Assembly: GCA_947561715.1 (NCBI GenBank)
Contig: OX387197.1
Location: 15,435,001-15,499,000, forward strand
Reading direction: 5' to 3'
From: Ascidia mentula
Taxonomy: Eukaryota > Chordata > Ascidiacea > Phlebobranchia > Ascidiidae
DNA: 64,000 nt
The position numbers and the translations under genes are program-made. Shown one piece after another: positions 39,271 through 50,239 of this stretch (position 1 is its first letter; each line of letters opens with the position of its first letter). The notes below the pieces were generated by a model. The model was not told where the DNA came from and made no database searches. It saw only the letters and a list, made by a program, of their open reading frames with translations.

Positions 39271-40500
39271 ATAGGCTGGACTCTGTTTTTTTCGCGACCC
39301 ACTTAACAATGGGCGAGATAGGGCCGAAGTTAAGACTGGGTGGGATAGGCTGGACTCTGTTTTCTTCGCGACCCACTTAACAATGGTCGAGATAGGGCCG
39401 TAGTTAAGACTGGGTGGGATAGGCTGGACTCTGTTTTTTTCGAGCCCCAAGCCCACTTAACAATGGGCGACATAGGCTGGACTCTGTTTTTTTCGAGCCC
39501 CAAGCCCACTTAACAATGGGAGACATAGGCTGGACTCTGTTTTTTTCGAGCCCCAAGCCCACTTAACAATGGGCGACATAGGCTGGACTCTGTTTTTTTC
39601 GCGACCAACTTAACAATGGGCGAGATAGGGCCGAAGTTAAGACTGGGTGGGATAGGCTGGACTCTGTTTTTTTCGAGCCCCAAGCCCACTTAACAATGGG
39701 AGACATAGGCTGGACTCTGTTTTTTTCGCGACCCACTTAACAATGGGCGAGATAGGGCCGAAGTTAAGACTGGGTGGGATAGGCTGGACTCTGCTTTTTT
39801 CGCGACCCACTTAACAATGGGCGAGATAGGGCCGAAGTTAAGACTGGGTGGGATAGGCTGGACTCTGTTTTTTTCGAGCCCCAAGCCCACTTAACAATGG
39901 GAGACATAGGCTGGACTCTGTTTTTTTCGCGACCCACTTAACAATGGGCGAGATAGGGCCGAAGTTAAGACTGGGTGGGATAGGCTGGACTCTGTTTTTT
40001 TCGAGCCCCAAGCCCACTTAACAATGGGACACATAGGCTGGACTCTGTTTTTTTCGCGACCCACTTAACAATGGGCGAGATAGGGCCGAAGTTAAGACTG
40101 GGTGGGATAGGCTGGACTCTGTTTTTTTCGAGCCCTAAGCCCACTTAACAATGGGAGACATAGGCTGGACTCTGTTTTTTTCGCGACCCACTTAACAATG
40201 GGCGAGATAGGGCCGAAGTTAAGACTGGGTGGGATAGGCTGGACTCTGTTTTTTTCGAGCCCCAAGCCTACTTAACAATGGGAGACATAGGCTGGACTCT
40301 GTTTTTTTCGCGACCCACTTAACAATGGGCGAGATAGGGCCGAAGTTAAGACTGGGTGGGATAGGCTGGACTCTGTTTTTTTCGAGCCCCAAGCCCACTT
40401 AACAATGGGAGACATAGGCTGGACTCTGTTTTTTTCGCGACCCACTTAACAATGGGCGAGATAGGGCCGAAGTTAAGACTGGGTGGGATAGGCTGGACTC
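39271..40500 (+). repeat. Probable precursor of the 1037-bp higher-order repeat
   Basis: Units are A (39271), A with TTTTCTTCGCG and GGTCGAG (39345), then B' B B' A B A (39419-39778), then A with CTGCTTTTTT (39779), B, A, B with GGACACAT, A, B with CCCTAAG, continuing as AB. The 1037-bp repeat has the same series without the six units at 39419-39778 (53x4+74x2 = 360 bp). Offsets to the 42.88-kb copy are 3613 bp before that segment and 3253 bp after it. Confidence 0.8.
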
Positions 40501-41610
40501 TGTTTTTTTCGAGCCCCAAGCCCACTTAACAATGGGAGACATAGGCTGGACTCTGTTTTTTTCGCGACCCACTTAACAATGGGCGAGATAGGGCCGAAGT
40601 TAAGACTGGGTGGGATAGGCTGGACTCTGTTTTTTTTCGAGCCCCAAGCCCACTTAACAATGGGCGACATAGGCTGGACTCTGTTTTTTTCGAGCCCCAA
40701 GCCCACTTAACAATGGGCGACATAGGCTGGACTCTGTTTTTTTCGAGCCCCAAGCCCACTTAACAATGGGAGACATAGGCTGGACTCTGTTTTTTTCGAG
40801 CCCCAAGCCCACTTAACAATGGGAGACATAGGCTGGACTCTGTTTTTTTCGCGACCCACTTAACAATGGGCGAGATAGGGCCGAAATTAAGACTGGGTGG
40901 GATAGGCTGGACTCTGTTTTCTTCGCGACCCACTTAACAATGGGCGAGATAGGGCCGAAGTTAAGACTGGGTGGGATAGGCTGGACTCTGTTTTTTTTCG
41001 AGCCCCAAGCCCACTTAACAATGGGAGACATAGGCTGGACTCTGTTTTTTTCGCGACCCACTTAACAATGGGCGAGATAGGGCCGAAATTAAGACTGGGT
41101 GGGATAGGCTGGACTCTGTTTTCTTCGCGACCCACTTAACAATGGGCGAGATAGGGCCGAAGTTAAGACTGGGTGGGATAGGCTGGACTCTGTTTTTTTC
41201 GAGCCCCAAGCCCACTTAACAATGGGAGACATAGGCTGGACTCTGTTTTTTTCGCGACCCACTTAACAATGGGCGAGATAGGGCCGAAGTTAAGACTGGG
41301 TGGGATAGGCTGGACTCTGTTTTTTTCGAGCCCCAAGCCCACTTAACAATGGGAGACATAGGCTGGACTCTGTTTTTTTCGCGACCCACTTAACAATGGG
41401 CGAGATAGGGCCGAAGTTAAGACTGGGTGGGATAGGCTGGACTCTGTTTTTTTCGAGCCCCAAGCCCACTTAACAATGGGAGACATAGGCTGGACTCTGT
41501 TTTTTTCACGACCCACTTAACAATGGGCGAGATAGGGCCGAAGTTAAGACTGGGTGGGATAGGCTGGACTCTGCTTTTTCCAGCCCCAAGCCCAGTTAAC
41601 AATGGGAGAC

Positions 41611-41728
41611 ATAGGCTGGACTCTGTTTTTTTCACGACCCACTTAACAATGGGCGAGATAGGGCCTCTGTTTTCTTCGCGACCCACTTAACAATGGGCGA
41701 GATAGGGCCGAAGTTAAGACTGGGTGGG
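41611..41728 (+). repeat. 118-bp fused A-A unit (deletion junction GGGCC/TCTG)
   Basis: Two A units are joined by a 30-bp deletion running from the GGGCC of the first to the TCTG of the second head, leaving 74+74-30 = 118 bp. The first half carries TTCACGACCC. At most one base (C) of microhomology is visible. Confidence 0.9.
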
Positions 41729-42883
41729 ATAGGCTGGACTCTGTTTTTTTCGAGCCCCAAGCCCACTTAACAATGGGCGACATAGGCTGGACTCTGTTTT
41801 TTTCGAGCCCCAAGCCCACTTAACAATGGGAGACATAGGCTGTACTCTGTTTTTTTCGAGCCCCAAGCCCACTTAACAATGGGAGACATAGGCTGGACTC
41901 TGTTTTTTTCGCGACCCACTTAACAATGGGCGAGATAGGGCCGAAATTAAGACTGGGTGGGATAGGCTGGACTCTGTTTTCTTCGCGACCCACTTAACAA
42001 TGGGCGAGATAGGGCCGAAGTTAAGACTGGGTGGGATAGGCTGGACTCTGTTTTTTTTCGAGCCCCAAGCCCACTTAACAATGGGCGACATAGGCTGGAC
42101 TCTGTTTTTTTCGAGCCCCAAGCCCACTTAACAATGGGCGACATAGGCTGGACTCTGTTTTTTTCGAGCCCCAAGCCCACTTAACAATGGGAGACATAGG
42201 CTGGACTCTGTTTTTTTCGAGCCCCAAGCCCACTTAACAATGGGAGACATAGGCTGGACTCTGTTTTTTTCGCGACCCACTTAACAATGGGCGAGATAGG
42301 GCCGAAATTAAGACTGGGTGGGATAGGCTGGACTCTGTTTTCTTCGCGACCAACTTAACAATGGGCGAGATAGGGCCGAAGTTAAGACTGGGTGGGATAG
42401 GCTGTACTCTGTTTTTTTCGAGCCCCAAGCCCACTTAACAATGGGAGACATAGGCTGGACTCTGTTTTCTTCGCAACCCACTTAACAATGGGCGAGATAG
42501 GGCCGAAGTTAAGACTGGGTGGGATAGGCTGGACTCTGTTTTTTTCGAGCCCCATGCCCACTTAACAATGGGAGACATAGGCTGGACTCTGTTTTTTTCG
42601 AGCCCCAAGCCCACTTAACAATGGGAGACATAGGCTGGACTCTGTTTTTTTCGCGACCCACTTAACAATGTGCGAGATAGGGCCGAAGTTAAGACTGGGT
42701 GGGATAGGCTGGACTCTGTTTTTTTCGAGCCCCAAGCCCACTTAACAATGGGAGACATAGGCTGGACTCTGTTTTTTTCGCGACCCACTTAACAATGGGC
42801 GAGATAGGGCCGAAGTTAAGACTGGGTGGGATAGGCTGGACTCTGTTTTTTTCGAGCCCCAAGCCCACTTAACAATGGGAGAC

Positions 42884-44955
42884 ATAGGCTGGACTCTGTT
42901 TTTTTCGCGACCCACTTAACAATGGGCGAGATAGGGCCGAAGTTAAGACTGGGTGGGATAGGCTGGACTCTGTTTTCTTCGCGACCCACTTAACAATGGT
43001 CGAGATAGGGCCGAAGTTAAGACTGGGTGGGATAGGCTGGACTCTGCTTTTTTCGCGACCCACTTAACAATGGGCGAGATAGGGCCGAAGTTAAGACTGG
43101 GTGGGATAGGCTGGACTCTGTTTTTTTCGAGCCCCAAGCCCACTTAACAATGGGAGACATAGGCTGGACTCTGTTTTTTTCGCGACCCACTTAACAATGG
43201 GCGAGATAGGGCCGAAGTTAAGACTGGGTGGGATAGGCTGGACTCTGTTTTTTTCGAGCCCCAAGCCCACTTAACAATGGGACACATAGGCTGGACTCTG
43301 TTTTTTTCGCGACCCACTTAACAATGGGCGAGATAGGGCCGAAGTTAAGACTGGGTGGGATAGGCTGGACTCTGTTTTTTTCGAGCCCTAAGCCCACTTA
43401 ACAATGGGAGACATAGGCTGGACTCTGTTTTTTTCGCGACCCACTTAACAATGGGCGAGATAGGGCCGAAGTTAAGACTGGGTGGGATAGGCTGGACTCT
43501 GTTTTTTTCGAGCCCCAAGCCCACTTAACAATGGGAGACATAGGCTGGACTCTGTTTTTTTCGCGACCCACTTAACAATGGGCGAGATAGGGCCGAAGTT
43601 AAGACTGGGTGGGATAGGCTGGACTCTGTTTTTTTCGAGCCCCAAGCCCACTTAACAATGGGAGACATAGGCTGGACTCTGTTTTTTTCGCGACCCACTT
43701 AACAATGGGCGAGATAGGGCCGAAGTTAAGACTGGGTGGGATAGGCTGGACTCTGTTTTTTTCGAGCCCCAAGCCCACTTAACAATGGGAGACATAGGCT
43801 GGACTCTGTTTTTTTCGCGACCCACTTAACAATGGGCGAGATAGGGCCGAAGTTAAGACTGGGTGGGATAGGCTGGACTCTGTTTTTTTCGAGCCCCAAG
43901 CCCACTTAACAATGGGAGACATAGGCTGGACTCTGTTTTTTTCGCGACCCACTTAACAATGGGCGAGATAGGGCCGAAGTTAAGACTGGGTGGGATAGGC
44001 TGGACTCTGTTTTCTTCGCGACCCACTTAACAATGGTCGAGATAGGGCCGAAGTTAAGACTGGGTGGGATAGGCTGGACTCTGCTTTTTTCGCGACCCAC
44101 TTAACAATGGGCGAGATAGGGCCGAAGTTAAGGCTGGGTGGGATAGGCTGGACTCTGTTTTTTTCGAGCCCCAAGCCCACTTAACAATGGGAGACATAGG
44201 CTGGACTCTGTTTTTTTCGCGACCCACTTAACAATGGGCGAGATAGGGCCGAAGTTAAGACTGGGTGGGATAGGCTGGACTCTGTTTTTTTCGAGCCCCA
44301 AGCCCACTTAACAATGGGACACATAGGCTGGACTCTGTTTTTTTCGCGACCCACTTAACAATGGGCGAGATAGGGCCGAAGTTAAGACTGGGTGGGATAG
44401 GCTGGACTCTGTTTTTTTCGAGCCCTAAGCCCACTTAACAATGGGAGACATAGGCTGGACTCTGTTTTTTTCGCGACCCACTTAACAATGGGCGAGATAG
44501 GGCCGAAGTTAAGACTGGGTGGGATAGGCTGGACTCTGTTTTTTTCGAGCCCCAAGCCCACTTAACAATGGGAGACATAGGCTGGACTCTGTTTTTTTCG
44601 CGACCCACTTAACAATGGGCGAGATAGGGCCGAAGTTAAGACTGGGTGGGATAGGCTGGACTCTGTTTTTTTCGAGCCCCAAGCCCACTTAACAATGGGA
44701 GACATAGGCTGGACTCTGTTTTTTTCGCGACCCACTTAACAATGGGCGAGATAGGGCCGAAGTTAAGACTGGGTGGGATAGGCTGGACTCTGTTTTTTTC
44801 GAGCCCCAAGCCCACTTAACAATGGGAGACATAGGCTGGACTCTGTTTTTTTCGCGACCCACTTAACAATGGGCGAGATAGGGCCGAAGTTAAGACTGGG
44901 TGGGATAGGCTGGACTCTTTTTTTCGAGCCCCAAGCCCACTTAACAATGGGAGAC
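42884..44955 (+). repeat. 1037-bp higher-order repeat, two tandem copies
   Basis: Copy 1 is 42884-43920 (1037 bp) and copy 2 is 43921-44955 (1035 bp, with two bases lost in one B head: CTCTTTTTTT). Order is A A A B then six AB dimers: nine A and seven B, which sum to 1037 bp. Fixed markers are GGTCGAG in the second A, CTGCTTTTTT in the third, GGACACAT in the second B and CCCTAAG in the third B. The same 1037-bp spacing reappears reversed at 53.8-54.8 kb and forward at 56.2-57.2 kb. Confidence 0.93.
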
Positions 44956-45992
44956 ATAGGCTGGACTCTGTTTTTTTCGCGACCCACTTAACAATGGGCG
45001 AGATAGGGCCGAAGTTAAGACTGGGTGGGATAGGCTGGACTCTGTTTTCTTCGCGACCCACTTAACAATGGTCGAGATAGGGCCGAAGTTAAGACTGGGT
45101 GGGATAGGCTGGACTCTGCTTTTTTCGCGACCCACTTAACAATGGGCGAGATAGGGCCGAAGTTAAGGCTGGGTGGGATAGGCTGGACTCTGTTTTTTTC
45201 GAGCCCCAAGCCCACTTAACAATGGGAGACATAGGCTGGACTCTGTTTTTTTCGCGACCCACTTAACAATGGGCGAGATAGGGCCGAAGTTAAGACTGGG
45301 TGGGATAGGCTGGACTCTGTTTTTTTCGAGCCCCAAGCCCACTTAACAATGGGACACATAGGCTGGACTCTGTTTTTTTCGCGACCCACTTAACAATGGG
45401 CGAGATAGGGCCGAAGTTAAGACTGGGTGGGATAGGCTGGACTCTGTTTTTTTCGAGCCCTAAGCCCACTTAACAATGGGAGACATAGGCTGGACTCTGT
45501 TTTTTTCGCGACCCACTTAACAATGGGCGAGATAGGGCCGAAGTTAAGACTGGGTGGGATAGGCTGGACTCTGTTTTTTTCGAGCCCCAAGCCCACTTAA
45601 CAATGGGAGACATAGGCTGGACTCTGTTTTTTTCGCGACCCACTTAACAATGGGCGAGATAGGGCCGAAGTTAAGACTGGGTGGGATAGGCTGGACTCTG
45701 TTTTTTTCGAGCCCCAAGCCCACTTAACAATGGGAGACATAGGCTGGACTCTGTTTTTTTCGCGACCCACTTAACAATGGGCGAGATAGGGCCGAAGTTA
45801 AGACTGGGTGGGATAGACTGGACTCTGTTTTTTTCGAGCCCCAAGCCCACTTAACAATGGGAGACATAGGCTGGACTCTGTTTTTTTCGCGACCCACTTA
45901 ACAATGGGCGAGATAGGGCCGAAGTTAAGACTGGGTGGGATAGGCTGGACTCTGTTTTTTTCGAGCCCCAAGCCCACTAAACAATGGGAGAC

Positions 45993-46110
45993 ATAGGCTG
46001 GACTCTGTTTTTTTCACGACCCACTTAACAATGGGCGAGATAGGGCCTCGGTTTTCTTCGCGACCCACTTAACAATGGGCGAGATAGGGCCGAAGTTAAG
46101 ACTGGGTGGG
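45993..46110 (+). repeat. 118-bp fused A-A unit, TCGG form
   Basis: Same join and same TTCACGACCC variant as at 41611, with GGGCCTCGG in place of GGGCCTCTG. It follows a B with CACTAAAC. Confidence 0.9.
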
Positions 46111-47939
46111 ATAGGCTGGACTCTGTTTTTTTCGAGCCCCAAGCCCACTTAACAATGGGAGACATAGGCTGGACTCTGTTTTCTTCGCGACCCACTTAAC
46201 AATGGGCGAGATAGGGCCGAAGTTAAGACTAGGTGGGATAGGCTGGACTCTGTTTTTTTCGAGCCCCAAGCCCACTTAACAATGGGCGACATAGGCTGGA
46301 CTCTGTTTTTTTCGAGCCCCAAGCCCACTTAACAATGGGAGACATAGGCTGGACTCTGTTTTTTTCGAGCCCCAAGCCCACTTAACAATGGGAGACATAG
46401 GCTGGACTCTGTTTTTTTCGCGACCCACTTAACAATGGGCGAGATAGGGCCGAAGTTAAGACTGGGTGGGATAGGCTGGACTCTGTTTTTTTCGAGCCCC
46501 AAGCCCACTTAACAATGGGAGACATAGGCTGGACTCTGTTTTTTTCGCGACCCACTTAACAATGGGCGAGATAGGGCCGAAGTTAAGACTGGGTGGGATA
46601 GGCTGGACTCTGTTTTTTTCGAGCCCCAAGCCCACTTAACAATGGGAGACATAGGCTGGACTCTGTTTTTTTCGCGACCCACTTAACAATGGGCGAGATA
46701 GGGCCGAAGTTAAGACTGGGTGGGATAGGCTGGACTCTGTTTTTTTCGAGCCCCAAGCCCACTTAACAATGGGAGACATAGGCTGGACTCTGTTTTTTTC
46801 GCGACCCACTTAACAATGGGCGAGATAGGGCCGAAGTTAAGACTGGGTGGGATAGGCTGGACTCTTTTTTTCGAGCCCCAAGCCCACTTAACAATGGGAG
46901 ACATAGGCTGGACTCTGTTTTTTTCGCGACCCACTTAACAATGGGCGAGATAGGGCCGAAGTTAAGACTGGGTGGGATAGGCTGGACTCTGTTTTCTTCG
47001 CGACCCACTTAACAATGGTCGAGATAGGGCCGAAGTTAAGACTGGGTGGGATAGGCTGGACTCTGCTTTTTTCGCGACCCACTTAACAATGGGCGAGATA
47101 GGGCCGAAGTTAAGGCTGGGTGGGATAGGCTGGACTCTGTTTTTTTCGAGCCCCAAGCCCACTTAACAATGGGAGACATAGGCTGGACTCTGTTTTTTTC
47201 GCGACCCACTTAACAATGGGCGAGATAGGGCCGAAGTTAAGACTGGGTGGGATAGGCTGGACTCTGTTTTTTTCGAGCCCCAAGCCCACTTAACAATGGG
47301 ACACATAGGCTGGACTCTGTTTTTTTCGCGACCCACTTAACAATGGGCGAGATAGGGCCGAAGTTAAGACTGGGTGGGATAGGCTGGACTCTGTTTTTTT
47401 CGAGCCCTAAGCCCACTTAACAATGGGAGACATAGGCTGGACTCTGTTTTTTTCGCGACCCACTTAACAATGGGCGAGATAGGGCCGAAGTTAAGACTGG
47501 GTGGGATAGGCTGGACTCTGTTTTTTTCGAGCCCCAAGCCCACTTAACAATGGGAGACATAGGCTGGACTCTGTTTTTTTCGCGACCCACTTAACAATGG
47601 GCGAGATAGGGCCGAAGTTAAGACTGGGTGGGATAGGCTGGACTCTGTTTTTTTCGAGCCCCAAGCCCACTTAACAATGGGAGACATAGGCTGGACTCTG
47701 TTTTTTTCGCGACCCACTTAACAATGGGCGAGATAGGGCCGAAGTTAAGACTGGGTGGGATAGACTGGACTCTGTTTTTTTCGAGCCCCAAGCCCACTTA
47801 ACAATGGGAGACATAGGCTGGACTCTGTTTTTTTCGCGACCCACTTAACAATGGGCGAGATAGGGCCGAAGTTAAGACTGGGTGGGATAGGCTGGACTCT
47901 GTTTTTTTCGAGCCCCAAGCCCACTAAACAATGGGAGAC

Positions 47940-48057
47940 ATAGGCTGGACTCTGTTTTTTTCACGACCCACTTAACAATGGGCGAGATAGGGCCTCGGTT
48001 TTCTTCGCGACCCACTTAACAATGGGCGAGATAGGGCCGAAGTTAAGACTGGGTGGG
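47940..48057 (+). repeat. 118-bp fused A-A unit, TCGG form
   Basis: Copy of the 45993 unit exactly 1947 bp later, again after a B with CACTAAAC. It shows that the 1947-bp repeat includes the fused unit. Confidence 0.9.
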
Positions 48058-48548
48058 ATAGGCTGGACTCTGTTTTTTTCGAGCCCCAAGCCCACTTAAC
48101 AATGGGAGACATAGGCTGGACTCTGTTTTCTTCGCGACCCACTTAACAATGGGCGAGATAGGGCCGAAGTTAAGACTAGGTGGGATAGGCTGGACTCTGT
48201 TTTTTTCGAGCCCCAAGCCCACTTAACAATGGGCGACATAGGCTGGACTCTGTTTTTTTCGAGCCCCAAGCCCACTTAACAATGGGAGACATAGGCTGGA
48301 CTCTGTTTTTTTCGAGCCCCAAGCCCACTTAACAATGGGAGACATAGGCTTGACTCTGTTTTTTTCGCGACCCACTTAACAATGGGCGAGATAGGGCCGA
48401 AGTTAAGACTGGGTGGGATAGGCTGGACTCTGTTTTTTTCGAGCCCCAAGCCCACTTAACAATGGGAGACATAGGCTGGACTCTGTTTTTTTCGCGACCC
48501 ACTTAACAATGGGCGAGATAGGGCCGAAGTTAAGACTGGGTGGGATAG

Positions 48549-50232
48549 GCTGGACTCTGTTTTCTTCGCGACCCACTTAACAATGGTCGAGATAGGGCCG
48601 AAGTTAAGACTGGGTGGGATAGGCTGGACTCTGTTTTTTTCGAGCCCCAAGCCCACTTAACAATGGGCGACATAGGCTGGACTCTGTTTTTTTCGAGCCC
48701 CAAGCCCACTTAACAATGGGAGACATAGGCTGGACTCTGTTTTTTTCGAGCCCCAAGCCCACTTAACAATGGGCGACATAGGCTGGACTCTGTTTTTTTC
48801 GCGACCAACTTAACAATGGGCGAGATAGGGCCGAAGTTAAGACTGGGTGGGATAGGCTGGACTCTGTTTTTTTCGAGCCCCAAGCCCACTTAACAATGGG
48901 ACACATAGGCTGGACTCTGTTTTTTTCGCGACCCACTTAACAATGGGCGAGATAGGGCCGAAGTTAAGACTGGGTGGGATAGGCTGGACTCTGTTTTTTT
49001 CGAGCCCCAAGCCCACTTAACAATGGGAGACATAGGCTGGACTCTGTTTTTTTCGCGACCCACTTAACAATGGGCGAGATAGGGCCGAAGTTAAGACTGG
49101 GTGGGATAGGCTGGACTCTGTTTTTTTCGAGCCCCAAGCCCACTTAACAATGGGAGACATAGGCTGGACTCTGTTTTTTTCGCGACCCACTTAACAATGG
49201 GCGAGATAGGGCCGAAGTTAAGACTGGGTGGGATAGGCTGGACTCTGTTTTTTTCGAGCCCCAAGCCCACTTAACAATGGGAGACATAGGCTGGACTCTG
49301 TTTTTTTCGCGACCCACTTAACAATGGGCGAGATAGGGCCGAAGTTAAGACTGGGTGGGATAGGCTGGACTCTGTTTTCTTCGCGACCCACTTAACAATG
49401 GTCGAGATAGGGCCGAAGTTAAGACTGGGTGGGATAGGCTGGACTCTGCTTTTTTCGCGACCCACTTAACAATGGGCGAGATAGGGCCGAAGTTAAGGCT
49501 GGGTGGGATAGGCTGGACTCTGTTTTTTTCGAGCCCCAAGCCCACTTAACAATGGGAGACATAGGCTGGACTCTGTTTTTTTCGCGACCCACTTAACAAT
49601 GGGCGAGATAGGGCCGAAGTTAAGACTGGGTGGGATAGGCTGGACTCTGTATTTTTCGAGCCCCAAGCCCACTTAACAATGGGAGACATAGGCTGGACTC
49701 TGTTTTTTTCGCGACCCACTTAACAATGGGCGAGATAGGGCCGAAGTTAAGACTGGGTGGGATAGGCTGGACTCTGTTTTTTTCGAGCCCTAAGCCCACT
49801 TAACAATGGGAGACATAGGCTGGACTCTGTTTTTTTCGCGACCCACTTAACAATGGGCGAGATAGGGCCGAAGTTAAGACTGGGTGGGATAGGCTGGACT
49901 CTGTTTTTTTCGAGCCCCAAGCCCACTTAACAATGGGAGACATAGGCTGGACTCTGTTTTTTTCGCGACCCACTTAACAATGGGCGAGATAGGGCCGAAG
50001 TTAAGACTGGGTGGGATAGGCTGGACTCTGTTTTCTTCGCGACCCACTTAACAATGGTCGAGATAGGGCCGAAGTTAAGACTGGGTGGGATAGGCTGGAC
50101 TCTGTTTTTTTCGAGCCCCAAGCCCACTTAACAATGGGCGACATAGGCTGGACTCTGTTTTCTTCGCGACCCACTTAACAATGGGCGAGATAGGGCCGAA
50201 GTTAAGACTGGGTGGGATAGGCTGGACTCTGT
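48549..50232 (+). repeat. Forward arm next to inversion junction J1
   Basis: Domain II units with GGTCGAG A units near 48.59, 49.40 and 50.06 kb. Read backward from J1, its landmarks mirror those right of J1 with a constant extra 280 bp on the right, and mirror those right of J3 with almost no offset. Confidence 0.88.
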
Positions 50233-50239
50233 CCTTCGG
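50224..50239. other. Inversion junction J1 (forward to reverse)
   Basis: A forward A or B head ends at CTCTGT (50232). One C that fits neither flank lies at 50233, and the reversed A extension starts with CTTCGG at 50234. The join forms a perfect short hairpin: GGAC (50224-50227), loop TCT, GTCC (50231-50234). The same sequence recurs reversed at J3. Confidence 0.93.

Larger units (their letters stand above)
35856..42883 (+). repeat. Mosaic satellite, transition from domain I to domain II
   Basis: Forward units with domain I markers that fade out by about 42.4 kb: the last GGCTGTACT head I saw is near 42403 and the last CGAAATT near 42305. The first GGTCGAG (about 39386), GGACACAT (about 40027) and CCCTAAG (about 40135) of the domain II set appear here. 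CCCCATGCCC recurs near 38096, 38940 and 42553. The first 118-bp fused unit is at 41611. Confidence 0.8.
44640..48548 (+). repeat. 1947-bp higher-order repeat, two copies
   Basis: Markers repeat at a 1947-bp offset: CTCTTTTTTT (44917 and 46864), the triple A (44956 and 46903), ATAGACTGG (45813 and 47760), CACTAAAC, the fused unit (45993 and 47940) and GACTAGGTGGG (about 46228 and 48175). Match is lost near 46594/48541, where B is replaced by A. The left edge is blurred because alternating AB text has few markers. This period contains the 1037-bp series plus an extra segment with the fused unit. Confidence 0.88.
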
